Below are positions 1 through 5,397 of a DNA stretch of 6,672 nt, piece by piece. Source of the stretch: Acidobacteriota bacterium. Its GTDB lineage: Bacteria > Acidobacteriota > Terriglobia > Terriglobales > Acidobacteriaceae. The notes beneath the pieces are model-generated. The model was not told the DNA's origin and did no database searches. It saw only the letters and a program-made list of their open reading frames with translations. Within the stretch, counting starts at the first letter, position 1. Each line of letters opens with the position of its first letter. Made by a program: the position numbers and the translations under genes. Location: positions 1 to 6,672 of the forward strand of contig JAEYQK010000114.1 in assembly GCA_023410055.1 (NCBI GenBank), given 5' to 3'.

Positions 1-1981
1 AGCTAAGGCCGGCCTGCATCGATTCGCGCATCACGTCCTGGATCTGGCCGGTGATGGTGAATCCGCCTTTGCCCTTCATCTGGCTGGCTTCAACGAACAG
101 AATGTCGCCGCCAGACGGGGTCCATGCGAGACCAACCACAACGCCGGGGCGCTTGGTGCGCTCGGCGATTTCCGTGTCCACGCGGATCTTCATGCCACCG
201 AGGAACTCACGTCTCTGAATGACATCCGGCGTAACGACCAGCTTCTCGGTCTTCCCTTCGGCGATGCGACGCGCCTGCTTGCGGCAGATCGTGCCGATGT
301 TGCGTTCGAGGTTGCGGACACCCGCTTCGCGCGTGTAGTGACGAATAATGAAACCGATCGCTTCCTCGGAGAACTCGATATTTTCCGGTTTGATTCCGTT
401 CTCTTCTATCTGGCGAGGGATCAAGTACTGGAAGGCTATATGAGTCTTTTCAGGCTCCGTGTAGCCTTGCAGTTCGATGATCTCCATGCGATCGCGCAGA
501 GGCTCGCTGATGGTGTCGAGCATGTTCGCGGTCGTGATGAAGAGCACCTTCGACAGATCGAACGGCACGTCGAGATAGTTGTCGCGGAACGTGGAGTTCT
601 GCTCGGGATCAAGCGCTTCGAGCAGAGCTGAGCCTGGGTCGCCACGGAAGTCGCGTCCGACCTTGTCGATTTCGTCCAGCATAAACACCGGATCGTTAGT
701 CTCGGCGCGGCGGATGCCCTGGATGATTTGGCCGGGCAAAGCGCCGATGTAGGTGCGGCGATGTCCGCGAATTTCCGCTTCATCGTGTACGCCACCAAGC
801 GAAATGCGCGTGAACTTGCGTCCCAGAGAGCGGGCGATGGACTTACCGAGTGAAGTCTTGCCGACGCCAGGAGGTCCGACAAAGCAAAGGATTGGCCCCT
901 TCATCGTCGGCTTCAGACGACGGACTGATAAGTAGTCAAGGATACGGTCCTTAACTTTCTCAAGATCGTAGTGATCGGCGTCGAGGACTTCCTTAGCTTT
1001 CGCAACATCGACTTCGCCACCGCTGGACTTCGCCCACGGCAGAACAGCCAGCCACTCGATGTAGTTGCGCGTGACGCCGTAATCGGCGGCCATCGGTGAC
1101 ATCTTCGAAAGGCGCCCCAATTCCTTGAGGGCTTCTTTCTTGACGTCATCGGGCATGCCCGCAGCTTCGATCTTCTGCTTCAGGTCTTCGACGTCGCGAG
1201 TAGTTTCGTCCTGCTCGCCGAGTTCCTTCTGGATGGCCTTCATCTGCTCGCGGAGGTAATACTCTCGCTGAGTCTGCTGAACGCGGTCCTGGACCTCGGA
1301 CTGAATCTTGTTGCGAAGCTGCTGGACTTCAAGTTCCTTGGCCAGATGCTGGTTGATCTTCTCCAAACGCGTGCGAACTTCGGACGTCTCCAGTATGTCC
1401 TGCTTATCGGAGGTCGAGAGCGATGGCAAGGACGAGGCCACGAAATCGACCAAGCGACCTGGATCCTCAATGTTCATCGCCACCGTCGAGAGTTCATCCG
1501 ATAACGTCGGAGAACCGGAGACGATCTGCTGGAACAGAGTGAGAACGTTCCGCTGGAGAGCTTCTTCCTCGGAACTCTTGCTTGGGGCAAACTCCGGGAT
1601 GGGCTCGACGGTGCCCTTCATAAATGGAGTTAGCTGCGAAAACTGTTGAATACGAACACGTTCCAGGCCCTCTGCGAATACAAAAAGGCTCTGGTTCGGC
1701 ATTTTCACTACTTTATGAACGACAGCAAGAGTACCGATCTCGAATAGGTCCGTCGGCTGCGGCGCGTCAACACGAGCCTCGCGCTGGGCAACAACAACAA
1801 TGGTTTTATCTTCTCCCAGTGAATTAATAAGGTGAACGGAGCTTTCCCTGCCCACCGTAAGGGGCAAAACGGCATGAGGAAACAACACGGTATCTCGAAC
1901 AGGTAAAATCGGTAATTCACGGGGAGTCTGTTCGAGCGTGAAGTCGCCACTGTGCTCTAAGTTATGTGTCTGATTAGCCAT
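1..1981 (-). CDS. lon: ATP-dependent Lon protease (endopeptidase La), 3' end cut by window edge
   Basis: Lon is a cytoplasmic AAA+ serine protease that degrades misfolded and regulatory proteins. The 660 visible codons read without a break. In order they show the N-terminal substrate-binding domain (ELPILPVRDTVLFPHAV near the start), a helical/coiled segment (REYYLREQMKAIQKELGE, about residues 239-256), Walker A GPPGVGKT at 369-376, Walker B FMLDEIDK with D436/E437, and the start of the protease domain (TPSGGDILFVEA, then GQIQDVMRES). The frame leaves the window shortly before the region that should hold the catalytic Ser-Lys dyad, so activity cannot be checked here. A full-length Lon is about 800 residues. 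The ATG at 1981 is preceded by AAGGAG (1986-1991) with 4 bases between, which supports this start. The hemerythrin-like gene lies upstream on the same strand, but the 166-bp gap with operator-like sequences suggests lon has its own promoter. Confidence 0.97.
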   Translation of the reverse strand, partial: MANQTHNLEHSGDFTLEQTPRELPILPVRDTVLFPHAVLPLTVGRESSVHLINSLGEDKTIVVVAQREARVDAPQPTDLFEIGTLAVVHKVVKMPNQSLFVFAEGLERVRIQQFSQLTPFMKGTVEPIPEFAPSKSSEEEALQRNVLTLFQQIVSGSPTLSDELSTVAMNIEDPGRLVDFVASSLPSLSTSDKQDILETSEVRTRLEKINQHLAKELEVQQLRNKIQSEVQDRVQQTQREYYLREQMKAIQKELGEQDETTRDVEDLKQKIEAAGMPDDVKKEALKELGRLSKMSPMAADYGVTRNYIEWLAVLPWAKSSGGEVDVAKAKEVLDADHYDLEKVKDRILDYLSVRRLKPTMKGPILCFVGPPGVGKTSLGKSIARSLGRKFTRISLGGVHDEAEIRGHRRTYIGALPGQIIQGIRRAETNDPVFMLDEIDKVGRDFRGDPGSALLEALDPEQNSTFRDNYLDVPFDLSKVLFITTANMLDTISEPLRDRMEIIELQGYTEPEKTHIAFQYLIPRQIEENGIKPENIEFSEEAIGFIIRHYTREAGVRNLERNIGTICRKQARRIAEGKTEKLVVTPDVIQRREFLGGMKIRVDTEIAERTKRPGVVVGLAWTPSGGDILFVEASQMKGKGGFTITGQIQDVMRESMQAGLS

Positions 1982-1988
1982 ATGGCTC

Positions 1989-2009
1989 CTTGAGCATATC
2001 TTACTCAAC
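1989..2009 (-). promoter_or_regulatory. HAIR-like inverted repeat (candidate HspR operator) upstream of lon
   Basis: On the plus strand the sequence reads CTTGAGC, seven bases, then ACTCAAC. The HspR-associated inverted repeat (HAIR) is CTTGAGT-N7-ACTCAAG, so 12 of 14 specified bases match and the spacer length is exact. HspR is a MerR-family heat-shock repressor known to control dnaK, clpB and, in Streptomyces, lon. The site ends inside the lon Shine-Dalgarno sequence (shared bases 1989-1991). Binding could therefore block initiation or early elongation, depending on where transcription starts. No hspR gene is in the window; the regulator's presence is inferred. Confidence 0.6.
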
Positions 2010-2015
2010 TTTACA

Positions 2016-2044
2016 AATGTTCTTTTGATGAGCTGAAACATCAA
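2016..2044 (-). promoter_or_regulatory. Possible weak lon promoter
   Basis: On the minus strand TTGATG (complement of 2039-2044, 4/6 to the -35 consensus) and AACATT (complement of 2016-2021, 3/6 to the -10 consensus) are separated by 17 bases. Transcription would start close to the upstream arm of the HAIR-like site, a geometry suited to repression. The boxes are poor, so this is tentative; an alternative sigma factor or another start is possible. Confidence 0.2.
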
Positions 2045-2054
2045 AAGTTTCAGC
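2022..2054. repeat. Two overlapping, mutually exclusive inverted repeats upstream of lon
   Basis: CTTTTGATG (2022-2030) is the perfect reverse complement of CATCAAAAG (2039-2047), with an 8-base spacer. GCTGAAAC (2032-2039) is the perfect reverse complement of GTTTCAGC (2047-2054), with a 7-base spacer. The second repeat begins in the loop of the first, and they share the bases at both 2039 and 2047, so both hairpins cannot fully form on one strand. The element lies between the hemerythrin-like gene and lon. There is no T-run, so it does not look like a simple terminator. It could be a dimeric operator or an alternative-fold leader. The remainder of the gap (2055-2147) shows nothing recognisable. 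Confidence 0.6.
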
Positions 2055-2147
2055 CACCCGCCAACGGTACAAGGGAAGGAATTTTAATTCATTGAAACGT
2101 CTGCCGACAATGCTGTAACGGAAGAGCCCGCAAGACCTCTATTAGGA

Positions 2148-2873
2148 TCACACCCTTGGAGTGAACTGGCGGAGATCGTAGATTCCGAGCTCCTTCTCGA
2201 TATTCTCCACTTGATCCACAAACTTTTCGAAGCCACCTTCCCCGAACATCTTCGTTTCGTTGTTCTCGAATTGTTCGCCCAGGGAGTCGTACTCATTTCG
2301 CGACAGGATACTTCGAAAAGCCGGGAAGAGTACTGTATCCTCCCGCGCCGCATGAGGACGATACATACGGATGAACGACTGCAAGTAGTTCCTCAGCTCG
2401 GCCTGGGTGCTTGGCTTTATCTTTCCGGCGTTCACCAGAGTACGCGTCTTCTGCGTCACAACGCGGCCCGCAGCGTGCTGTTGAAGCAGGATCGAAACCA
2501 GTTCGACCTGCTTCCCTGCCTTCTGAAGCCGCGGAAACACGAAATTCTCCTCTTGTTTCTCGTGATAGTCCTCGACGAATTTGTTCACGATGTCGGTCGC
2601 CGAGGTCAGAGCCTTCGGGTCAATTTCATCCTTCGAGTCCAGCCTTCGCACAAATTCCTCGTAGACCAAGAGAATGCGCCTGAGGACACCATGCTCACGC
2701 ATGAGATCTTCGGAAGGCGTTACTTCATCCCCACCATCTTCCTTATCGGATTTCGGAAGGGCGGACGTTAGTCCTTGTTGTAGAGCGCGAGCAACTGGAG
2801 CACAAACGCACCCCACAGCGATAGTTCCCGTCTTTGACAGGAAGATGCGCCTGTCGATCAATTGCTTCGGCAT
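2148..2873 (-). CDS. Hemerythrin-like (HHE-domain) protein with twin-arginine signal
   Basis: A 241-residue protein of the hemerythrin HHE cation-binding family. These four-helix bundles carry a diiron site that binds O2 or NO or handles iron. Numbered from the ATG, the expected ligands are H61, H104 with E108 (HxxxE), H133, and H174 with E178 (HxxxE). The N-terminus is a Tat-type signal: R8-R9-I-F-L followed by a hydrophobic stretch (TGTIAVGCVCAPV) and an A-R-A site at 28-30, so export of the folded metalloprotein to the periplasm is likely. C22 in AVGC could alternatively act as a weak lipobox. A TTG at 2879 is in frame, but GAGAGG (2882-2887) lies 8 bases before the ATG at 2873 and only 2 bases before the TTG, so the ATG is chosen. 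The gene follows pheA after about 100 bp; co-transcription is possible but not shown. The physiological ligand is not determined. Confidence 0.88.
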   Translation of the reverse strand: MPKQLIDRRIFLSKTGTIAVGCVCAPVARALQQGLTSALPKSDKEDGGDEVTPSEDLMREHGVLRRILLVYEEFVRRLDSKDEIDPKALTSATDIVNKFVEDYHEKQEENFVFPRLQKAGKQVELVSILLQQHAAGRVVTQKTRTLVNAGKIKPSTQAELRNYLQSFIRMYRPHAAREDTVLFPAFRSILSRNEYDSLGEQFENNETKMFGEGGFEKFVDQVENIEKELGIYDLRQFTPRV

Positions 2874-2975
2874 CAGCAATACCTCTCAGACTTAGAACTA
2901 TCCAGATGTACCGAGGTTTACGGTGCTTCCAAACAATCCGGAGACCAATTCCCAGAATAGGATTACCGGTCATAC

Positions 2976-3785
2976 TTAGCTTGCCGCCGGATAGACTCCC
3001 AGGACTTTCACGAATTCCGCCACCTCGGCGAGGTGCCGCAAGGCATTGTCAGCGGCATCATCGTGGCCGCGCATGTAGTCCACATAGAAAACATATTCCC
3101 ACGGACGGCCGCGCATAGGACGTGACTCGATTTTGCAGAGATCGATGTCGCGCAGTGCAAATACGCTCAGGGCACGAAAAAGCACGCCCGGCATGTTCTT
3201 CAGAGCGAATGCGATAGATGTCTTATTGGATTCGGGCAGCGTACGGACGTTCTTACGGATGATGAAGAAGCGCGTGAAGTTCTGCTTGTCGTCCTCGAGT
3301 CCCTTTTGAAGTACTTTGGCTCCGTACTCTTCCGCGGCATGGCGGCTGGCAATGGCAGCCGTATCAAGCAAACCCTCAGCCATGACGTGCTTAACGCTGC
3401 CCGCGGTGTCGTAAAAGGGTTCAGGCCGAATCCCTGGGTGGGCCTTGAAAAAATCTCGGCATTGCTGAAGAGCGACAGGGTGAGAAATGACGCGCTTCAA
3501 GTTGCGAATTTTGGCCTTCGGAGCAGCGATTAAACAGTGCTCAATGCGAAGCCGGAATTCTCGCTGAATGTGAACATCCTTTGCCAACAACAAATCGTAG
3601 TGATCTATGACCGGGCCGGCCAGCGAGTTCTCAATGGGAATGACAGCAGCATTAACCGAGCCCGCAACGACTTTGTCGAATACGTCTGTCGACAACGCAC
3701 AGGCAACGACCTTCGCCTGCGGCAAAAGCTGATTTGCGGCGGCATGACTGAAAGACCCGAGTTCACCTTGGATAGCAACTTTCAT
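2976..3785 (-). CDS. pheA: Prephenate dehydratase (monofunctional, with C-terminal ACT domain)
   Basis: A 269-residue enzyme converting prephenate to phenylpyruvate with loss of water and CO2, the committed step of phenylalanine synthesis in the cytoplasm. The catalytic PDT domain begins at once (MKVAIQGELGSFSHAA) and contains PIENSLAG (50-57), SHPVALQQC (101-109), DTAGS (126-130) and the hallmark T171-R172-F173. The regulatory ACT domain runs from about residue 189 to the end. It has PGVLF (199-203) in place of the usual GALF element and E220-S221-R222-P223, the phenylalanine-binding ESRP motif, so feedback inhibition by Phe is expected. No chorismate mutase domain is fused. Length and start match monofunctional family members. 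The Shine-Dalgarno sequence is weak (TAGG, 11 bases or more upstream). A trp-operator-like palindrome lies 14-25 bases before the start. Transcription diverges from the small stress genes. Confidence 0.95.
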   Translation of the reverse strand: MKVAIQGELGSFSHAAANQLLPQAKVVACALSTDVFDKVVAGSVNAAVIPIENSLAGPVIDHYDLLLAKDVHIQREFRLRIEHCLIAAPKAKIRNLKRVISHPVALQQCRDFFKAHPGIRPEPFYDTAGSVKHVMAEGLLDTAAIASRHAAEEYGAKVLQKGLEDDKQNFTRFFIIRKNVRTLPESNKTSIAFALKNMPGVLFRALSVFALRDIDLCKIESRPMRGRPWEYVFYVDYMRGHDDAADNALRHLAEVAEFVKVLGVYPAAS

Positions 3786-3798
3786 ATTCAGCGTGAAC

Positions 3799-3810
3799 CT
3801 AGTTAACTAG
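3799..3810. promoter_or_regulatory. 12-bp palindrome identical to the trp operator core, upstream of pheA
   Basis: CTAGTTAACTAG is a perfect palindrome. From memory of the E. coli trpEDCBA operator, it is identical to the central 12 bp recognised by the tryptophan repressor TrpR (two CTAG half-sites around TTAA). It sits 14-25 bases upstream of the pheA start, overlapping a candidate -10 box. The outer operator bases are not conserved (C and A flank it here). No trpR gene is in the window, and I do not know whether this lineage has one, so regulator identity is inferred. A related aromatic-amino-acid repressor with similar half-sites is an alternative. Confidence 0.5.
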
Positions 3811-3834
3811 AGTTGACGAATGTGAGCAAGACAA
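3806..3834 (-). promoter_or_regulatory. Candidate pheA promoter
   Basis: On the minus strand TTGTCT (complement of 3829-3834, 4/6 to the -35 consensus) is followed after 17 bases by TCTAGT (complement of 3806-3811, 4/6 to the -10 consensus). The -10 overlaps the CTAGTTAACTAG palindrome, so a protein bound there would block it. Transcription would start about 15 bases before the ATG. On the opposite strand TTGACG (3813-3818) is a possible -35 for the divergent small genes, but its -10 is unclear (TCTATG at 3837 after an 18-base spacer, 3/6). Confidence 0.3.
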
Positions 3835-3957
3835 AATCTATGTTAATCCCGTTCGGCACTGTCCGGCCTCAACACCCGATTGAATGCAACCAAGGACGGA
3901 AGAAGCGCACCCTACGTATTGCACACAATCACCAAAATCTTTCACCAGGGACGCGCG

Positions 3958-4110
3958 ATGCTTTGGACATTGTTCGTCATATTGTTGGTTTTGTGGCTTC
4001 TCGGTTTGGTCAGCGGTTTTGCACTCGGCGGATTCGTTCATATTCTGCTTGTGCTCGCCGTTGTAGCTCTTGTGTTCCAGCTCTTGAGCACGAGCCGCGA
4101 GGAAGCATGA
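3958..4110 (+). CDS. Lmo0937-family (DUF5670) small membrane protein
   Basis: A 50-residue, almost entirely hydrophobic peptide beginning MLWTLFVILLVLWLLGLVSG and ending in a short charged tail (STSREEA). Two membrane-spanning segments are predicted by eye, about residues 3-21 and 28-44, joined by a Gly-rich turn (FALGGFVH). It matches the pattern of the small Lmo0937-type membrane proteins, which are widespread in soil bacteria and whose function is unknown. AGGGA (3947-3951) lies 6 bases before this ATG. An in-frame ATG at 3880 would add 26 unrelated hydrophilic residues and lacks family support. The CsbD-family gene follows after 47 bp in the same direction, so the two may form a small stress operon, as inferred from the partner gene. 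Confidence 0.8.
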   Translation: MLWTLFVILLVLWLLGLVSGFALGGFVHILLVLAVVALVFQLLSTSREEA

Positions 4111-4157
4111 CAAGGCCGGTAAATCGGAAGTACTGAAAATACAGAGGAGAGCAGTGC

Positions 4158-4376
4158 ATGAACAAGGATCAGATCAAAGGGAAAATGGACGATGTTGCCG
4201 GCCGCATAAAGCGGCAGGCGGGTGAGTGGACTGGCGATCAGGACCTGCAAGCGGAAGGGACCAAAGATCAGGCGAAAGGAAAGGCGCAAAACACACTTGG
4301 CAAAGCAAAGGAAGCAGTGCAAGACATAAAGGACGACCTGAATCGAAAGGATCGCAAAGAAGACGAAGCCGCATAG
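4158..4376 (+). CDS. CsbD-family stress-response protein
   Basis: A 72-residue, highly charged protein rich in Lys, Asp, Gly and Gln and without Cys. It begins MNKDQIKGKMDDVAGRIKRQ, the typical CsbD opening (N-x-D-x-I-K-G-K), and repeats the K-G-K-A pattern with GKAQNTLGKAKEAVQD near residues 41-56. CsbD of Bacillus subtilis is a SigB-dependent general stress protein. The family behaves like small soluble hydrophilins and its biochemical role is unknown. AGGAG (4145-4149) with 8 bases before the ATG gives a strong ribosome binding site. It is downstream of the Lmo0937-family gene and directly followed by a hairpin terminator. The C-terminus (DLNRKDRKEDEAA) is a slightly longer charged tail than in many members. 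Confidence 0.92.
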   Translation: MNKDQIKGKMDDVAGRIKRQAGEWTGDQDLQAEGTKDQAKGKAQNTLGKAKEAVQDIKDDLNRKDRKEDEAA

Positions 4377-4394
4377 ACGAACCGCGCTGTTTAA

Positions 4395-4423
4395 GAAGAG
4401 CCCCGTCGCGACCGGGGCTCTTC
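4395..4423. terminator. Hairpin terminator between convergent genes
   Basis: GAAGAGCCCCG (4395-4405) pairs perfectly with CGGGGCTCTTC (4413-4423), giving an 11-bp GC-rich stem with a 7-base loop. It lies 18 bases after the CsbD stop and 27 bases after the stop of the convergent transporter gene, so it probably serves both directions. The T-tract is short on the plus strand (ATTTC) and absent on the minus strand, so termination on the minus strand may be less efficient. Confidence 0.8.
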
Positions 4424-4450
4424 ATTTCTGAGTGCATCGCTGAGTGCTTT

Positions 4451-5125
4451 CTAGATCACGCCCGCCAACACTGCCCATCCAGCCCCGATACAAAACACCG
4501 CGGCGAAGTACGACGATGCCCTCATCCAGCTACGCGAGTTTCCCGCGAACAAAGTCAGTGTCTTTTGGGTCGCGATTCCGTACAACACCATCGCTAAAGT
4601 GATCCCCAGAACGAAGGCAGCGATACGGATGATCGACTGTGTCACGGTGTGAGCCATTGCCACCGGAACGACGATGAGCAACGCCCTGACGCCGCCCAAT
4701 GCGAAGATCGCGCCCAACACGGCAGCGAATGCGCCGTGACGGTGTTCATGCTTCTGCGGAACAACGAAGTGGCCGTGCAGGTGTTGATGATGACCGACGT
4801 GGTGATGGTGTTCGTGCGTATGAAGTGAGAACTTCCCGCTTATGAGGCCCGCCAGTAATACGATGCCCGTTAATATAAGGAGCCAGCCCGCGCCACTCTC
4901 GAAGCGATGTTCCCAGACAGGGGGGAGCATGACTCTCCCGAACTTCGCTGCAATGCCGGCAATCACGATTACAGCGGCATGCCCCAACGCAAAACGCGTT
5001 GAGAAGAAAACGATTCGGCGCGTGTCGTTGCCACCGCGAGTACCGAATGCCGTTATTGCAGCTAGATGATCAGGCCCGAGCCCGTGCAGTACTCCCGCCA
5101 CAAAAATAGCGCCTAGAATCCACAT
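4451..5125 (-). CDS. NicO/RcnA-type nickel/cobalt membrane transporter with His-rich loop
   Basis: A 224-residue integral membrane protein. It starts in a membrane helix that contains H14-G-L-G-P-D19-H20, the H-x4-D-H metal-binding signature of nickel/cobalt transporters. RFALGHAAVIV (44-54) resembles the second conserved LGH element. A loop at about residues 102-130 holds 14 histidines in 29 residues, as in RcnA-type Ni2+/Co2+ efflux proteins. About six hydrophobic segments can be seen. Import rather than export, or a UreH-like role in metal supply to urease or hydrogenase, cannot be excluded. The frame is open back to a GTG at 5242, but that would add 39 hydrophilic residues before the first helix and would place a good promoter inside the gene, so the ATG at 5125 is preferred. 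Its ribosome binding site is weak (GGGA about 10 bases upstream). Confidence 0.85.
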   Translation of the reverse strand: MWILGAIFVAGVLHGLGPDHLAAITAFGTRGGNDTRRIVFFSTRFALGHAAVIVIAGIAAKFGRVMLPPVWEHRFESGAGWLLILTGIVLLAGLISGKFSLHTHEHHHHVGHHQHLHGHFVVPQKHEHRHGAFAAVLGAIFALGGVRALLIVVPVAMAHTVTQSIIRIAAFVLGITLAMVLYGIATQKTLTLFAGNSRSWMRASSYFAAVFCIGAGWAVLAGVI

Positions 5126-5171
5126 TCCGCTGTTCCCGTAGTCCCCGTTGAGGGAAAACCGAAGATGCGTG

Positions 5172-5200
5172 ATTGTAGCATTTACTCTGCCAGTTCTGAA
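5172..5200 (-). promoter_or_regulatory. Promoter of the Ni/Co transporter gene
   Basis: On the minus strand TTCAGA (complement of 5195-5200, 4/6) is followed after exactly 17 bases by TACAAT (complement of 5172-5177, 5/6), with a TG one base upstream forming an extended -10. Transcription would begin near 5165, giving a leader of about 40 bases to the ATG at 5125. I see no clear RcnR- or NikR-type operator around it. Confidence 0.5.
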
Positions 5201-5242
5201 TGAATGAGGGTAATAGACCTTACGGAATCTCAGGTTGTACAC

Positions 5243-5369
5243 GTAAAAGGGTACTCTGGATCCTACGTATAGAAATTCGCACCAATTTCAAGCGCCGCAA
5301 TTAGGGTCGTTCTCCGACTCACCTTAGGGGTTCGGCCCATCGTTCAGCAGTTCTCGCGCAAGTAGTCTG
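5243..5369. other. Intergenic region between divergent genes, nothing firm seen
   Basis: This sequence lies between the Ni/Co transporter promoter and the hairpin before the secreted-protein gene. It must hold the promoter for the secreted protein, but I could not find a convincing -35/-10 pair on the plus strand. No tRNA, small open frame with a ribosome binding site, or recognisable riboswitch was found. Confidence 0.4.
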
Positions 5370-5396
5370 TGCTCACTTCAACACCCGAGGTGAGCA
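5370..5396 (+). promoter_or_regulatory. Hairpin enclosing the Shine-Dalgarno of the secreted-protein gene
   Basis: TGCTCACTTC (5370-5379) pairs with GAGGTGAGCA (5387-5396): ten pairs, nine Watson-Crick and one U-G, around a 7-base loop (AACACCC). The whole Shine-Dalgarno sequence GAGGTGA (5387-5393) is in the 3' arm, and the TTG start follows two bases later. If the leader RNA folds this way, ribosome access would be restricted. This suggests translational control, for example by temperature, a protein or coupling, but the trigger is unknown. Confidence 0.55.
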
Positions 5397-5397
5397 T

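Noticed and set aside
2079..2090. GAATTTTAATTC near-palindrome upstream of lon
   Set aside because: Arms are only 5 bp in AT-rich sequence and there is no link to a promoter; easily expected by chance.
2211..2771. 186-codon plus-strand frame opposite the hemerythrin-like gene
   Set aside because: It is antisense to a gene with a complete set of diiron ligands, has no convincing ribosome binding site, and its product is not recognisable.
2743..2973. Open frame on the minus strand starting two bases after the pheA stop (76 codons)
   Set aside because: It has no good ribosome binding site, runs about 130 bp into the well-supported hemerythrin-like gene in another frame, and its translation resembles no known family.
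3880..3957. Longer start for the Lmo0937-family membrane protein
   Set aside because: It would add 26 polar residues not typical of the family, while the ATG at 3958 has its own AGGGA at proper spacing and gives the normal length.
5126..5171. Possible metal riboswitch in the leader of the Ni/Co transporter
   Set aside because: The predicted leader is only about 40 bases, and I see no conserved multi-stem pattern of a NiCo or cobalamin riboswitch.
5126..5242. N-terminal extension of the Ni/Co transporter to a GTG at 5242
   Set aside because: The added 39 residues are hydrophilic and precede the conserved first helix, and a good promoter (5172-5200) lies inside this stretch.
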